NCBI RefSeq assembly: GCF_035645195.1
Contig: NZ_DASQNA010000037.1
Coordinates: 83,755-147,754, forward strand
DNA length: 64,000 nucleotides
From: Paenibacillus sp.
Lineage (GTDB): Bacteria; Bacillota; Bacilli; Paenibacillales; YIM-B00363
Reading direction: 5' to 3'
Positions 27,925-37,237 of this stretch are shown piece by piece. The position numbers were made by a program, and so were the translations under genes. How positions within the stretch are numbered: position 1 is the stretch's first letter; every line of letters begins with the position of its first letter. Below the pieces are notes generated by a model that worked only from the letters and a program-made list of their open reading frames with translations, was not told the DNA's origin and did no database searches.

Positions 27925-28959
27925 TCAGTCCGCTTCGGTCAAATGCCGATGCACCCAATCGACGGGCACGGCGAGGCCGATGCGATGCTTCTTGCCGTCG
28001 CGCTCCAGCGTGCTGGTAGCGAAGACGACGCCGATCACTTGCCCGTCCTTCGTCAGCACCGGGCTGCCGCTGTTCCCTTTGTAAATCGGGGCCTCGATCG
28101 CCATCAGCGGCGGGCTTCGCTCCGACAGCAGCCCCCAAGTGACGCCCTCGTTCGCGATGCCGTTGAAAAACAGCGGGTTGCCGATCACGTACACCGGCAC
28201 GTCCTCGGCGCCGTCGTACGCCTCCGCCAGCGTCAGCGACGGCAAGCCGTCCGCGTCGATGTCGACGACGGCGAGATCGACATCGTCGTCGACCGATCGA
28301 ATCGTCCCCCGGAACACGCGCCCGTCCGCGAAATGCACGCTCGGCGCGCCGCCGTCGACGACGTGCCGGTTCGTGACGATGAGCCCGTCCTCCGAAACGA
28401 CGAAGCCCGTCCCCTTCGAGGCGCCCGAACGGATCACGACGACCGATTGCTTGTACTCCTGCACGACCTCCGACTGCGACAGCCTGGCGGACGTCGCGAG
28501 GAACCGGACCGCCGCCAGCGAGAACATTTGGGGCAGCACCGCCAGCACCTGCGCGCACAGCATGAGCGCGAGGACGCCGGCCATGATTTTGCGAAACCGC
28601 GACGAGCGGAAAAACGGCGGCGGCGGTTCGCCTTCCTCGTCCGCCGCTTTGAACAGCTCGGCCAGCTCCTCGTCCGTGAACTCTCTCCCGTGCTCGCGAT
28701 CCTCGTACTCGGTCAGCGCCGGCGCCGAAGCGCGCCGCTCGCTCTCTCCGGCGCCCTCCGTCGAATCCGGCTGCTGCTCCGGCCGTTCCGCCTGCCGCCG
28801 CTCCGACTCATTCGACCGATTCCGCGCCTCGCCGTCCCGGTCCTGCGCCGAATGCTTCTTGTCGCCGTCGACCAACGTCAAATGATTTTTCGCTTTGCCG
28901 CCGCTGACCAGCGTCAAATGCCTTCTTTTCTCGCCGCCCCCGTCGTGCCGTTCCGTCAT
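27925..28959 (-). CDS. Membrane-anchored trypsin-like serine protease (HtrA-like, no PDZ)
   Basis: 344 residues. A charged, low-complexity cytoplasmic region (about 1-120) precedes one membrane helix (KIMAGVLALMLCAQVLAVLP) and an extracellular S1C-type protease domain. The triad is visible: His in VTNRHVV, Asp in DDVDLAVVD and Ser in GNSGSPVL. No PDZ domain follows, unlike HtrA/DegP. It probably acts in envelope quality control or signalling. The start is ATG at 28959 behind GAGGGGG. It converges with the EamA gene. Confidence 0.87.
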   Translation of the reverse strand: MTERHDGGGEKRRHLTLVSGGKAKNHLTLVDGDKKHSAQDRDGEARNRSNESERRQAERPEQQPDSTEGAGESERRASAPALTEYEDREHGREFTDEELAELFKAADEEGEPPPPFFRSSRFRKIMAGVLALMLCAQVLAVLPQMFSLAAVRFLATSARLSQSEVVQEYKQSVVVIRSGASKGTGFVVSEDGLIVTNRHVVDGGAPSVHFADGRVFRGTIRSVDDDVDLAVVDIDADGLPSLTLAEAYDGAEDVPVYVIGNPLFFNGIANEGVTWGLLSERSPPLMAIEAPIYKGNSGSPVLTKDGQVIGVVFATSTLERDGKKHRIGLAVPVDWVHRHLTEAD

Positions 28960-29046
28960 GCCGCAGCCCCCTCGCTCGCGTTCGCTTCGCTGTTTCTTTC
29001 TCTCATTATAACACGCAGCGGCCGTTCTCCGGTTTCGCCCGGACGC

Positions 29047-29079
29047 GCAAAAGCCCGGAGACGAGCCCCCGGGCTTTGC
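29047..29079 (-). terminator. Terminator after the gene at 29094-29441
   Basis: Minus strand AAAGCCCGG, 11-base loop, CCGGGCTTT then TTG; the stem is 9 bp. It separates two minus-strand genes. Confidence 0.7.
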
Positions 29080-29093
29080 ATTCAGCATTCAGC

Positions 29094-29441
29094 TCAACTT
29101 TTACCGTAATAGAAGGCGTCCTCGATTTGCTCCCGCAGATCCCCGAACCGCAGCACTTGCTCCTCGAACGAACGGCGGGTCGTCTCGCCGTCGGAGCTGC
29201 CGCCGAACAGTCTGTCGGTCGCGTCGACGTAAGCCTCATGCAAATTGTTCTCGTACCAGTCCAACAGCCGATCCTCCCGCCTCTCCGACACGTTCGCGAG
29301 CGCGAGGCGGCCGTCCGCCTCCCGTCGGAACGTAGCGATCAAGGGATGGTCGAAGCCGTCGGCCGCGACCTCCACCTCGGCGAACGTTTCGTCCCCGCTG
29401 TAGCCGAGCCGGACGAACGACGCGTTCCTTATCGTAATCAT
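29094..29441 (-). CDS. Small hypothetical protein
   Basis: 115 residues, soluble, acidic, start MITIRNASFVRLGYSGDE. It has an N-terminal beta part (FAEVEVAADGFDHPLIATFR) and a helical C-terminal part (RSFEEQVLRFGDLREQIEDA). The ATG at 29441 has AAGGGG 7 bases upstream; the frame extends further but without a site. The gene diverges from asnB. Not recognised. Confidence 0.65.
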   Translation of the reverse strand: MITIRNASFVRLGYSGDETFAEVEVAADGFDHPLIATFRREADGRLALANVSERREDRLLDWYENNLHEAYVDATDRLFGGSSDGETTRRSFEEQVLRFGDLREQIEDAFYYGKS

Positions 29442-29521
29442 CCCTCTGCCCCTTCCGTATAGGCTTATCCTCCTATAGAATCCCGCAGGGACTTGCATCT
29501 TATCCCGTCTCCGCGCATACC

Positions 29522-29640
29522 TATAATCCATACTCCGCAAGGAACATCGAGTGTGTCATGCCCTATGGGTTCTTCGCGTACATCCGTAAGATAAGCGCAA
29601 ACGAACCGTCCCGAGAGAAGGCCCGGCAGGGCTTTTTCGC
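29522..29640 (+). promoter_or_regulatory. Possible promoter and leader hairpin of asnB
   Basis: A TATAAT at 29522-29527 (no clear -35) is followed about 90 bases on by AGGCCC-GGCA-GGGCTT and five Ts (29621-29640), 60 bases before the asnB start. This could be an attenuator. No T-box motif was found. Confidence 0.3.
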
Positions 29641-29698
29641 GTCGATGGGAACCGTCGGCAGGCATTACCGGACACCAAGATGGAAAGGGATGAAACCT

Positions 29699-31546
29699 AT
29701 GTGTGGAATCACCGGATGGGTCGACTGGAATAAAACGTTGACGAACTATTCGGCGGCGCTCGAAAACATGACGGAAACGATGGGCGCCCGCGGCCCGGAC
29801 GCTTCCGGCACGTGGCTTTCGGGGCATTGCGCGCTCGGCCACCGGCGGCTAAGCATTATCGATCCGGCCAACGGGGCGCAGCCGATGTACCGCAAGTACG
29901 GCGGACATACGTTCACGATCGTATATAACGGCGAGCTGTACAATACGATGGAACTGCGCAGGGAGCTGGAAGCGAGAGGGCATACGTTCCGCACGAACTG
30001 CGACACGGAAGTGCTGCTCGTCTCCTACATCGAATGGGGACGCGCGGCCGTCGACCGGCTGAACGGCATTTTCGCCTTCGCGGTGTGGAGCGAACGCGAT
30101 CAAAGCTTGTTCCTCTGCCGCGACCGCGTCGGCGTCAAGCCGCTGTTCTACGCTCACGCGAACGGCTCGTTCTTGTTCGGCTCGGAGCCGAAAGCCATAT
30201 TGGCGAACCCGGCCTTCCAACCGGAGATCGGACCGGAAGGGCTCGCCGAAATTTTCGCGGTCGGTCCCGCGCGGACGCCCGGACACGGCGTGTTCCGGGA
30301 TATGCACGAGCTCAAACCCGGCCATTTCCTCGTCTACGACCGCAACGGCCTGCGCACGCAGTGTTATTGGAAAGTGGAAGCCCGCGAGCACGAAGACGAT
30401 CTCGAAACGACGGCGAGCAAAGTCGGCGAGCTGCTGAAAGACACGGTCGAGCGCCAGCTCGTGTCCGACGTTCCGGTCTGCACCCTGCTCTCCGGAGGCC
30501 TCGACTCCAGCGCGCTGACGTCCTTCGCCGCGGAATACTACAATAAGAACGCGCTCGGCCGCATTCATACGTACTCGATCGACTACGTCGACAACGACAA
30601 GCATTTTAAATCGACGGCGTTCACGCCGAATCCGGACCGCCCATGGATCGAAAAAATGCGGGATTACCTCGGCACGGAGCATCATTTCATCGAATTCGAT
30701 ACGCCGGAGCTCGTCAAGACGCTCGAAGACGTCGTCTACGCGCGCGATTTGCCCGGCATGGCCGACGTCGACGCCTCGCTGCTGCTGTTTTGCCGAGAAA
30801 TCAAAAAAGGCGCCACCGTCGCCATTTCCGGCGAGGCGGCGGACGAAATTTTCGGGGGGTATCCGTGGTTCCACCGCGAGGACGCCCTGAACGCGAACAC
30901 GTTCCCGTGGTCCCGCTTTACGCATGTTCGGGCGGAACTGCTGAAGCCGGAGCTCGTCGAATGGATCCGGCCGATCGAATACGTCGAGGATCGGTATGCG
31001 GAAGCGCTCGCGGAGGTGCCGCGTCTGCCGCACGAGAAGGAAGGCCGGCTCGGCCGCATGCGCGAGATGTCGTACCTCAACATCACGCGGTTCATGCCGA
31101 CGCTGCTCGACCGCAAAGACCGCATGAGCATGGCGGCGGGGCTCGAGGTGCGCGTGCCGTTCTGCGACCACCGGTTGATCGAGTATGTGTTCAACATTCC
31201 GTGGGAGATGAAGATGACGGGCGGACGCGAAAAAGGCATCCTTCGCAAAGCGCTCGAAGGCTATCTCCCGGACGAAGTGCTGTACCGGAAAAAAAGCCCG
31301 TACCCGAAGACGCACAACCCGAATTACATGAAGGCGGTGCGCGAGTGGGTCGAATCGATTTTGGACGATGCCTCCTCGCCGATCCTGCGCTTCGTGGACG
31401 CGAACAAAATTCGGCAAATGGCTAAAGGCGAGACCGACCAGTTCGACATCCCCTGGTTCGGTCAGCTCATGACCGGGCCGCAAATGTTCGCGTACCTCGC
31501 GCAAGTAAACACGTGGTTGAAGCGGTACAACGTTACCGTAAAATAA
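29699..31546 (+). CDS. asnB: Asparagine synthetase (glutamine-hydrolysing)
   Basis: 615-residue class II glutamine amidotransferase converting aspartate, glutamine and ATP to asparagine. The start is fixed by the N-terminal nucleophile: MCGITGWVD, Cys2 after Met removal. The glutaminase domain contains RGPDASG, GHRRLSIID and YNGELYN; the synthetase domain has the ATP-binding SGGLDSSAL. In length and N-terminus it is closest to the AsnO type of B. subtilis (614 residues), whose expression is linked to sporulation. Upstream in-frame starts are excluded by the catalytic Cys. Confidence 0.95.
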   Translation: MCGITGWVDWNKTLTNYSAALENMTETMGARGPDASGTWLSGHCALGHRRLSIIDPANGAQPMYRKYGGHTFTIVYNGELYNTMELRRELEARGHTFRTNCDTEVLLVSYIEWGRAAVDRLNGIFAFAVWSERDQSLFLCRDRVGVKPLFYAHANGSFLFGSEPKAILANPAFQPEIGPEGLAEIFAVGPARTPGHGVFRDMHELKPGHFLVYDRNGLRTQCYWKVEAREHEDDLETTASKVGELLKDTVERQLVSDVPVCTLLSGGLDSSALTSFAAEYYNKNALGRIHTYSIDYVDNDKHFKSTAFTPNPDRPWIEKMRDYLGTEHHFIEFDTPELVKTLEDVVYARDLPGMADVDASLLLFCREIKKGATVAISGEAADEIFGGYPWFHREDALNANTFPWSRFTHVRAELLKPELVEWIRPIEYVEDRYAEALAEVPRLPHEKEGRLGRMREMSYLNITRFMPTLLDRKDRMSMAAGLEVRVPFCDHRLIEYVFNIPWEMKMTGGREKGILRKALEGYLPDEVLYRKKSPYPKTHNPNYMKAVREWVESILDDASSPILRFVDANKIRQMAKGETDQFDIPWFGQLMTGPQMFAYLAQVNTWLKRYNVTVK

Positions 31547-31560
31547 GTTCCTTTATTTGT

Positions 31561-31586
31561 CGGCGGCCGATTACAATCGGCCGCCG
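31561..31586. terminator. Hairpin between convergent asnB and rdgB
   Basis: CGGCGGCCGATT-ACA-ATCGGCCGCCG, nearly a perfect stem, starting 15 bases past the asnB stop and overlapping the last codons of rdgB. Neither strand has a long T run, so termination is likely but not certain. Confidence 0.5.
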
Positions 31587-32215
31587 AATTCGTGTTTCAG
31601 CTTCTCGGCGAGCTCCAGCAGCGCTTTCCCGCGGTGGCTGACCCGATGCTTCTCCTCCGGCGCCGCTTCGCCGAACGTTTTCCCAAGGCCGGGCACGTAG
31701 AACAGCGGATCGTACCCGAAGCCGCCGGTTCCGCGCGGCTCCGGCACGATCGCGCCTTCGACGGCGCCCTCCGCTGGAATCGTGCGGCCTTGCTCCGGGA
31801 TGTACAGCGCGAGCGCGCAGACGAACCGCGCCGGGCTGAGCGCCGCGACGCCGTCCGCCGTCGTATGCTCCGCCCCGATGGCGGCAAGTTCGCGGAGCAG
31901 CTTCTCGTTGTTGCGCGCGTCGTCGGACGGCTCGCCGGCGTAGCGGGCCGAGTACACGCCCGGCGCCCCGTCCAGCTCGTCTACGCATAAGCCCGAGTCG
32001 TCCGCGAGCGCGGGACGGCCGAGCGCCTCCGCCGCGGCGCGCGCCTTCTTCTCGGCGTTCGCCGCGAACGTCTCGCCGTCTTCGACGACGTCGGGCGCGG
32101 CCCCCTCCGGCAAATCGAGCAGCGACAGCACCTCGATGCCGAGCGGCGACAGCATGTCGCGGAACTCGGCGGCTTTCCCCTTGTTCCGCGTCGCGATGAC
32201 GATCGACTTAAGCAT
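31571..32215 (-). CDS. rdgB: XTP/dITP diphosphatase (Ham1/RdgB)
   Basis: 214-residue nucleotide-pool cleaning enzyme hydrolysing XTP, dITP and ITP to monophosphates. Signature features: [12 protein letters not shown] at the N-terminus, [24 protein letters not shown], and GGFGYDPLF with SHRGKAL near the C-terminus. Its ATG lies 8 bases inside the end of rph, so the two are coupled, as in B. subtilis rph-ysnA. Confidence 0.96.
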   Translation of the reverse strand: MLKSIVIATRNKGKAAEFRDMLSPLGIEVLSLLDLPEGAAPDVVEDGETFAANAEKKARAAAEALGRPALADDSGLCVDELDGAPGVYSARYAGEPSDDARNNEKLLRELAAIGAEHTTADGVAALSPARFVCALALYIPEQGRTIPAEGAVEGAIVPEPRGTGGFGYDPLFYVPGLGKTFGEAAPEEKHRVSHRGKALLELAEKLKHEFGGRL

Positions 32216-32975
32216 GAGCCGCGCTCGCCTCCCGAATGCGCTCCGACGCCGCCTCGCCGAGCGCCTCGCTCTGCAGCGCCTGCATCCGGCGGATGCCCTG
32301 CTCCGCGACGTCGAGCATGCCGTTCAGCTCCGCTCGCGTGAACGGCGCCTCCTCGCCCGTGCCCTGCACCTCGACGAGCTTGCCGTCCCCCGTCATGACG
32401 ACGTTCATATCGACGATCGCCTTGCTGTCTTCCTCGTAGTTAAGGTCGAGCAGCACGTTGCCGTTAACGACGCCGACGCTGAGCGACGCCAGGAAGTCCC
32501 GCAGCGGGTATTTCCGAGCGTCCGGCAGCATGCCCGCCGCGCGCAGCTTCTCGATCGCGAGGCCGAGCGCCACGAACGAGCCGGTGATCGACGTCGTCCG
32601 CGTTCCGCCGTCCGCTTGGATCACGTCGCAATCGAGCGTGATCGTCCGTTCGCCGAGCGCATGCAGATCGACGACCGATCGGAGCGCGCGGCCGATGAGC
32701 CGCTGGATTTCCATCGTTCGGCCGGACAGCTTCCCTTTCGCCGACTCGCGCTGATTGCGCACCTGCGTCGCGCGAGGCAGCATCGAATACTCGGCCGTCA
32801 CCCAGCCGCGGCCCTGCCCCTTCATGAAGGGCGGCACCCGCTCGTCGATCGTCGCCGTGCAAATGACTTTCGTGGCGCCGACCTCGATCAGCACCGAGCC
32901 TTCCGCATATTTATTGACGCCCGTCGTAATCGTCGTCGGGCGAAACTCATCCCATTGTCTTCCGTCGTTCCGCAT
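32208..32975 (-). CDS. rph: Ribonuclease PH
   Basis: 255-residue phosphorolytic 3'-5' exoribonuclease trimming tRNA precursors. Typical start [13 protein letters not shown], the substrate region [15 protein letters not shown], and the phosphate site [13 protein letters not shown] are all present. The ATG at 32975 has a GGGGAG site; the frame is open upstream. It overlaps rdgB by 8 bases and follows gerM. Confidence 0.96.
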   Translation of the reverse strand: MRNDGRQWDEFRPTTITTGVNKYAEGSVLIEVGATKVICTATIDERVPPFMKGQGRGWVTAEYSMLPRATQVRNQRESAKGKLSGRTMEIQRLIGRALRSVVDLHALGERTITLDCDVIQADGGTRTTSITGSFVALGLAIEKLRAAGMLPDARKYPLRDFLASLSVGVVNGNVLLDLNYEEDSKAIVDMNVVMTGDGKLVEVQGTGEEAPFTRAELNGMLDVAEQGIRRMQALQSEALGEAASERIREASAAHA

Positions 32976-33170
32976 GTAAGTTCGCGCTCCCCTTTCTCCC
33001 GATCCGGAAACCATAATTGTTACGCTGCTTAGTTTCCATCGGAGCGAACGGCGTCATCCGTTCGCGTCGTACCTCATCTTACCAGAAGATCATGGAAAAA
33101 TCACATTCCGCCCCGCCGCACGGTTTCCGGCATCGGGGAGCGCTCCGGATCAGCGCGCCAGGGACGGCAA

Positions 33171-33201
33171 AGCCGCGCGGCGCATCCCGCGCCGCGCGGC
33201 T
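33171..33201 (-). terminator. Hairpin terminator after gerM
   Basis: Minus strand AGCCGCGCGGCGC-GGGAT-GCGCCGCGCGGCT then TTTG, a 13-bp stem 21 bases past the gerM stop. Confidence 0.7.
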
Positions 33202-33221
33202 CATCCCGTTCATGACCCGGT

Positions 33222-34268
33222 TTACATTTCCAGCGGGTTCAGCGCTTTCGGCCGGCTGACCGGCGCCGAGCCGTAGTCTTTGTCGTCCGTGCCGAGCACC
33301 TGCGCCGCGCCTTCCATCGTAATTTGCACGTCCTTCGCCGGCGTCGTGTCCGTCAGCGACAGGACGATCGCCTGCAGCCCTTCCGCCGGCAGCTTCTCGC
33401 CGGAGCCGGCGAGCGCCGCGTCGAGATCGACCGTGATCCGGTCGCCCGTCGAATCGACGACCGTCTCCGGCTCCTCCGCCGTCGGCAGGAACACCGCGTC
33501 CAGCTTGCTCGTCTCGAGCGGGCCTTTCACGAGCTCGGCCACCGTCGCGCCCGGAACGTCGTCCGTCCACTCGATAAGGCGCGTCACCGGCACGTAGTAC
33601 GTGAAGCTGTCCGCCGTTTGGTTAAGGAAATACAGCGTCACCGGCGTCGCCCGCGTATAATCGACGCCGGACGCGCGCTCCACGTTGATGCCGAACTTGC
33701 GCGACAGCGGCGCGTCGAGCGGCGTCTTCGCCACCGGCATTTCCTTGAGCGCCTTCCCTTCGATCCACAGCTGCACGTGTTCGACGGACGGGTAGCTCGT
33801 CATCGCCCACGTGACCGCCTCGAGAATTTGCCGCTCGTCGGCTTCGTCGTACGTCGCGAACGCTTCGTTGAAGTCGATCGTCGCCGTCTTCGTCGTCGTA
33901 TCGATATCGAGCGAAATGACCTCGGTTCCCTCCGGCAGCACCGCCGAGAACCCTTCCGGCAGCAAATCTTCGCCCGGGCCGCCCTTCACCATATATTGCA
34001 AGGTCCGCTTCGCGACGTCCGGCGTGTCGTACGGCAGCTTGACACTGAGCGGCGCGATGTAGCCGTCCCCGTCACGCACGTACAGCGTCGCGTTGAACGA
34101 CGTCGACGCTTCCGCCGATGCCGCGACCGCCTCCCCTCCCGCCTCGCCGGTCAAGTCCTGCGGCGGATCGATCGGCGTCGATCCGGTGGACGAGGAAAGC
34201 GAGCAGCCCGATAATATACCGACGGAAGCAATGATGCTGATCCAGCCAACTTTTTTATTTCGATTCAT
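33222..34268 (-). CDS. gerM: GerM spore germination/cortex lipoprotein
   Basis: 348-residue lipoprotein with lipobox LSGC (Cys22) and two tandem GerMN domains (about residues 60-190 and 200-335); conserved pieces include DGYIAPLSVKLPYDT, VEHVQLWIEG and TRATPVTLYF. In B. subtilis GerM is needed for normal cortex synthesis and germination and the order gerM-rph-rdgB is the same. It probably acts in the mother cell membrane during engulfment. The start codon has a GGGGAGG site upstream. Confidence 0.93.
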   Translation of the reverse strand: MNRNKKVGWISIIASVGILSGCSLSSSTGSTPIDPPQDLTGEAGGEAVAASAEASTSFNATLYVRDGDGYIAPLSVKLPYDTPDVAKRTLQYMVKGGPGEDLLPEGFSAVLPEGTEVISLDIDTTTKTATIDFNEAFATYDEADERQILEAVTWAMTSYPSVEHVQLWIEGKALKEMPVAKTPLDAPLSRKFGINVERASGVDYTRATPVTLYFLNQTADSFTYYVPVTRLIEWTDDVPGATVAELVKGPLETSKLDAVFLPTAEEPETVVDSTGDRITVDLDAALAGSGEKLPAEGLQAIVLSLTDTTPAKDVQITMEGAAQVLGTDDKDYGSAPVSRPKALNPLEM

Positions 34269-34423
34269 GGTCCATGAGCCTCCCCAATGAGTTTGTACTA
34301 TGTATACGAGCCTCCCGGGGTTTTATAACCACTTTTTGTCCACCTCCCGCGAAAAAGACTTGCCGCCTCGCGACGCGGGCATACTAAAACTCGTCATTTT
34401 GATCAGAAAAGGGGTTCGTGCGG

Positions 34424-34954
34424 ATGAAATACAGCTTGGATAGCGCGAAGGTAGCCGCCGCGACGAAGGAATGGCTCGAAAAGCGGAACGTGCGGACGGA
34501 GGAAATCGCGGAGCTTGTCTTGTTTTTGCAAGGGGAGTATATCCCGGGGCTGACGCTGGACGACTGCAAGGAAAGCGTGGAGCGCGTGCTGGAGAAGCGC
34601 GAGGTGCAAAACGCGGTGCTGACGGGGATTCAGCTCGACATGCTGTGCGAGCGCGGACAACTGTTCGAACCGCTGCAGGACATGGTCAAATACGATGAGG
34701 GCTTGTACGGAGTAGACGAAATCGTGGCGCTGTCGATCGTGAACATCTACGGCTCGATCGGGCTGACGAATTTCGGCTATATCGACAAATTAAAGCCGGG
34801 CGTGCTGAAGCGGCTCAACGACAAAAACGACGGCTTCATCCACACGTTCCTGGACGATATCGTCGGCGCGATCGCCGCCGCGGCGTCGAGCCGCATCGCG
34901 CATACGCGCACGGCGGTGCTGCCCGTGCCGGAAGAGCCGGAGCCGGCGCGATAA
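34424..34954 (+). CDS. Phosphatidylglycerophosphatase A family protein (YutG-like)
   Basis: 176 residues, PgpA/YutG family, predicted to dephosphorylate phosphatidylglycerophosphate. Conserved pieces are YDEGLYGVDEIVALSIVN, YGSIGLTNFGYIDK and the C-terminal TFLDDIVGAIAAAASSR. ATG at 34424 is chosen because GGGG lies 9 bases upstream; a GTG at 34418 is only 3 bases from it. Unlike E. coli PgpA there are no obvious strong membrane helices, as in the Bacillus form. Confidence 0.85.
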   Translation: MKYSLDSAKVAAATKEWLEKRNVRTEEIAELVLFLQGEYIPGLTLDDCKESVERVLEKREVQNAVLTGIQLDMLCERGQLFEPLQDMVKYDEGLYGVDEIVALSIVNIYGSIGLTNFGYIDKLKPGVLKRLNDKNDGFIHTFLDDIVGAIAAAASSRIAHTRTAVLPVPEEPEPAR

Positions 34955-34974
34955 CCACGCGCCGACCCGCGCGT

Positions 34975-35967
34975 CTACCTCCCGCCCGCTGCCGCGTAGC
35001 GGACGGCTGGTTCCTCTTCGACGACGACGATGCGCCCGCGCCGCTCCAAATACGCGAGATGCGCCAGCGTCTCCGCCAGCGCGAACCGAAGCTGATGCAC
35101 GGACAGCTTCTCGCCGAACAGAGTCCGGCACAGCGCGTACCCCGTCATCGGCTCCGCGAGCAGCGACTCCATCCGGGCGAGCCGCTCGTCGTGGTGCGAG
35201 CGGATGGCGCGGACGCGCGCTTCGTAATGCCCGAACGGCTCGCGATGGCCCGGGAACGCCTGAACGACCGGCAGCTCCGCCGCTTCCTCGAGCGACGCCA
35301 TGTACGTCCCGAGCGGATCGGCATCGCCGAACGGCAGCAGCGACACGTTCGGCGTAATGCCCGGCAGCACGTGGTCGCCGCAAAACAGCCGTCCGGTCGC
35401 TTCGTCCCATAAGCTGAGATGTCCCGCCGCGTGGCCGGGCGTATGCAGCGCGGCGTAGCTCCGGTCGCCGAGCGCGACGGCGTCGCCGTATCGAACCGTC
35501 TCCGTGCGCGCCGGCGCCGGAGACACCATCGGCACGAAGCCGGCCAAATGCCCGCGCATCGCCTCCCGCCCCTCGGCGGGGTAGCCGTGCCGCTCGAACA
35601 GCGCCAGCGTCTCCGCCGCCGTGCGCTCCGCGCTCGCGGGTCCCCACAGCGTATCCGCCTGCTCTCTGGCGACGGCCGACAGCCGCACCGGCGCGCCGGT
35701 AAGCTCCTGCATCCATCCCGCAAGGCCGTAGTGGTCGGGATGATGATGCGTCAGCACGATCGAACGGACATCCTCCCATCGGAAGCCGACCGCGTTCGCC
35801 GCCTCCCGCCAAACCGTTTCCGCCTCCGGCGTGCGCAGTCCCGGATCGACGATGTCGACGACGCCGCGCTCCCCTTTCACGACATACGCATTCACCCACA
35901 ACAACGGAAACGGCAGCGGCACCTTCACCTGCCATATGCCGTCCCCGCGGTCGATGTATCTCTCCAT
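34975..35967 (-). CDS. Metallo-beta-lactamase fold hydrolase
   Basis: 330-residue MBL-fold protein with THHHPDHYG (HxHxDH), TPGHAAGH, CGDH and FPGHREP, a complete dinuclear metal site. A helical C-terminal extension (about 250-320) resembles the LACTB2/YflN-type winged-helix tail. Its ATG overlaps the stop of the methyltransferase gene (TAATG), so the two are coupled. The substrate is unknown. Confidence 0.88.
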   Translation of the reverse strand: MERYIDRGDGIWQVKVPLPFPLLWVNAYVVKGERGVVDIVDPGLRTPEAETVWREAANAVGFRWEDVRSIVLTHHHPDHYGLAGWMQELTGAPVRLSAVAREQADTLWGPASAERTAAETLALFERHGYPAEGREAMRGHLAGFVPMVSPAPARTETVRYGDAVALGDRSYAALHTPGHAAGHLSLWDEATGRLFCGDHVLPGITPNVSLLPFGDADPLGTYMASLEEAAELPVVQAFPGHREPFGHYEARVRAIRSHHDERLARMESLLAEPMTGYALCRTLFGEKLSVHQLRFALAETLAHLAYLERRGRIVVVEEEPAVRYAAAGGR

Positions 35968-36707
35968 TAGACGTCTTCTCCTTTGCATCCGACGAGGATG
36001 AGCCGCTTCGAGCGCGCTTCCTCGTAATCGGATCCGTCATAATCGCCGAACGCGCGCAGGAGCGTCAGGCCAGCGCCCTTCAGCATCCGCACGAAATCGG
36101 ACAGCTCGTACAATTTGACGCGCTCCTCGTACGTTCTTGCAGAGGCGCCGCGTTCGCTCACGCGAATCGTCTTGACGACGCAGCCGGCTTGGATCGTTCG
36201 CGTTTCTTCAATATAAAGAGGTCCGTCCCTCTTCGTCGATCTCGGCACCAGATGTTCCTTCGTATACGATGGATTTAAGAAGTCGATGACGAACCGTCCG
36301 CCGGGACGAAGCAAGCGATGCATCTCGCGCAGCACCTTCTCGTTCTCGGCGTCCGACTCGAAATAGCCGAAGGAGGTAAATAAATTCAATACGGCATCGA
36401 AACGTTCGGCGAGCGGAACGGCGCGCATGTCGCCTCTCACCCAGCGAATGCCGTTAGGCTCGCGCTTTCGCGCCACCGCCAAGAGCGTTTCGGACAAATC
36501 GACGCCGACGACGCTGTAGCCGAGCCGCCGGAGCACGACCGAGTGACGGCCGGTGCCGCAGCATAAATCCAGCACGCTCGCCCGCGGTGGCAGCCGGAGC
36601 CAAGCCGACATCGCGCGAACCTCGTGTTCCGCCCCTTTGACGTCCCGGTGCTTGTACACCGCCAAATAATCTTCGCAAAAGGTTCGCTCGTACCATGGCT
36701 TATTCAC
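35967..36707 (-). CDS. Class I SAM-dependent methyltransferase
   Basis: 246 residues, Rossmann-type methyltransferase. Motif I is VLDLCCGTGRHS (residues about 45-56), motif II GVDLSETLL, then RGDMRAVPL, FDAVLNLFTSFGYF and the post-motif LLRPGGRFVIDF. Small-molecule type by size. It is coupled to the MBL hydrolase downstream, suggesting a shared pathway, but the substrate is not evident. Confidence 0.9.
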   Translation of the reverse strand: MNKPWYERTFCEDYLAVYKHRDVKGAEHEVRAMSAWLRLPPRASVLDLCCGTGRHSVVLRRLGYSVVGVDLSETLLAVARKREPNGIRWVRGDMRAVPLAERFDAVLNLFTSFGYFESDAENEKVLREMHRLLRPGGRFVIDFLNPSYTKEHLVPRSTKRDGPLYIEETRTIQAGCVVKTIRVSERGASARTYEERVKLYELSDFVRMLKGAGLTLLRAFGDYDGSDYEEARSKRLILVGCKGEDV

Positions 36708-36766
36708 GCGACCACCGCCTATACGGTTTTGCTCGTATTATTGTACTAAGAGCGCCGGGAAAACTC

Positions 36767-36815
36767 AAAAACCTTCTGCGCAGCGGCCCCGTGACGGCGG
36801 CGGCGGACAGAAGGT
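36767..36815 (-). terminator. Terminator after gerE
   Basis: Minus strand ACCTTCTG (36808-36815), a GC-rich loop of 29 bases, CAGAAGGT (36771-36778), then TTTT and further Ts. Confidence 0.7.
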
Positions 36816-36848
36816 CCCTAGAGGGTTCCGTATGGAAAGAAGCGAGCG

Positions 36849-37082
36849 TCAAATGTTCAGTTCCCCGAGCCTGATCAGCTCCACAACCGCTTGAGAACGG
36901 CCTTTGACATTCAGCTTCTGCATCACGTTGGAAATGTGATTGCGTACGGTTTTTTCGCTGATAAACAGCAGCTGGGCAATGTCTCTGGTCGTTTTGTCTT
37001 GAACCAGCAATTCGAACACTTCCCGTTCGCGGTTCGTCAGCAGGAACTTATTTCGGTGGTCGTTACCCTTCAAGTGCGTCAC
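36849..37082 (-). CDS. gerE: GerE, late mother-cell sporulation regulator
   Basis: 77-residue LuxR-type DNA-binding protein with no receiver domain. The core is nearly identical in motif to B. subtilis GerE: TNREREVFELLVQDKTTRDI, FISEKTVRNHISNVMQKL and KGRSQAVVELIRLGEL. It binds sigma-K promoters of coat genes, activating some and repressing others. A consensus sigma-K promoter stands upstream and a terminator behind. Confidence 0.97.
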   Translation of the reverse strand: MTHLKGNDHRNKFLLTNREREVFELLVQDKTTRDIAQLLFISEKTVRNHISNVMQKLNVKGRSQAVVELIRLGELNI

Positions 37083-37131
37083 CCCTCCTTGCTCGGGATT
37101 TGTTTTACAAGGTTAAGGGATACAGTCACCA

Positions 37132-37159
37132 TATAGTATGAAGTGAAGGGGAGGTTGGT
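37132..37159 (-). promoter_or_regulatory. Sigma-K promoter of gerE
   Basis: Minus strand AC (37158-37159), a 17-base spacer, CATACTATA (37132-37140), fully matching the AC-N16/17-CATANNNTA consensus, 50 bases before the gerE ATG. gerE is a known sigma-K gene in B. subtilis. Confidence 0.75.
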
Positions 37160-37193
37160 GCGGAGGGGGGGAAAAATAGGCGGAATATGTAGA

Positions 37194-37219
37194 AGCCGAA
37201 GAGCATATACTCTTCGGCT
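37194..37219 (-). terminator. Hairpin after the YhcN/YlaJ-like gene
   Basis: AGCCGAAGAG-CATATA-CTCTTCGGCT, a perfect 10-bp stem 19 bases past the stop of the gene at 37238-38680. The T run is weak. Confidence 0.5.
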
Positions 37220-37237
37220 CGATTCACGGATGCGTCT

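Noticed and set aside
34269..34400. Sigma-E-like sequence (CATAGTAC) upstream of gerM.
   Set aside because: Spacing from any ATA -35 is too long (about 21 bases) to call a promoter.
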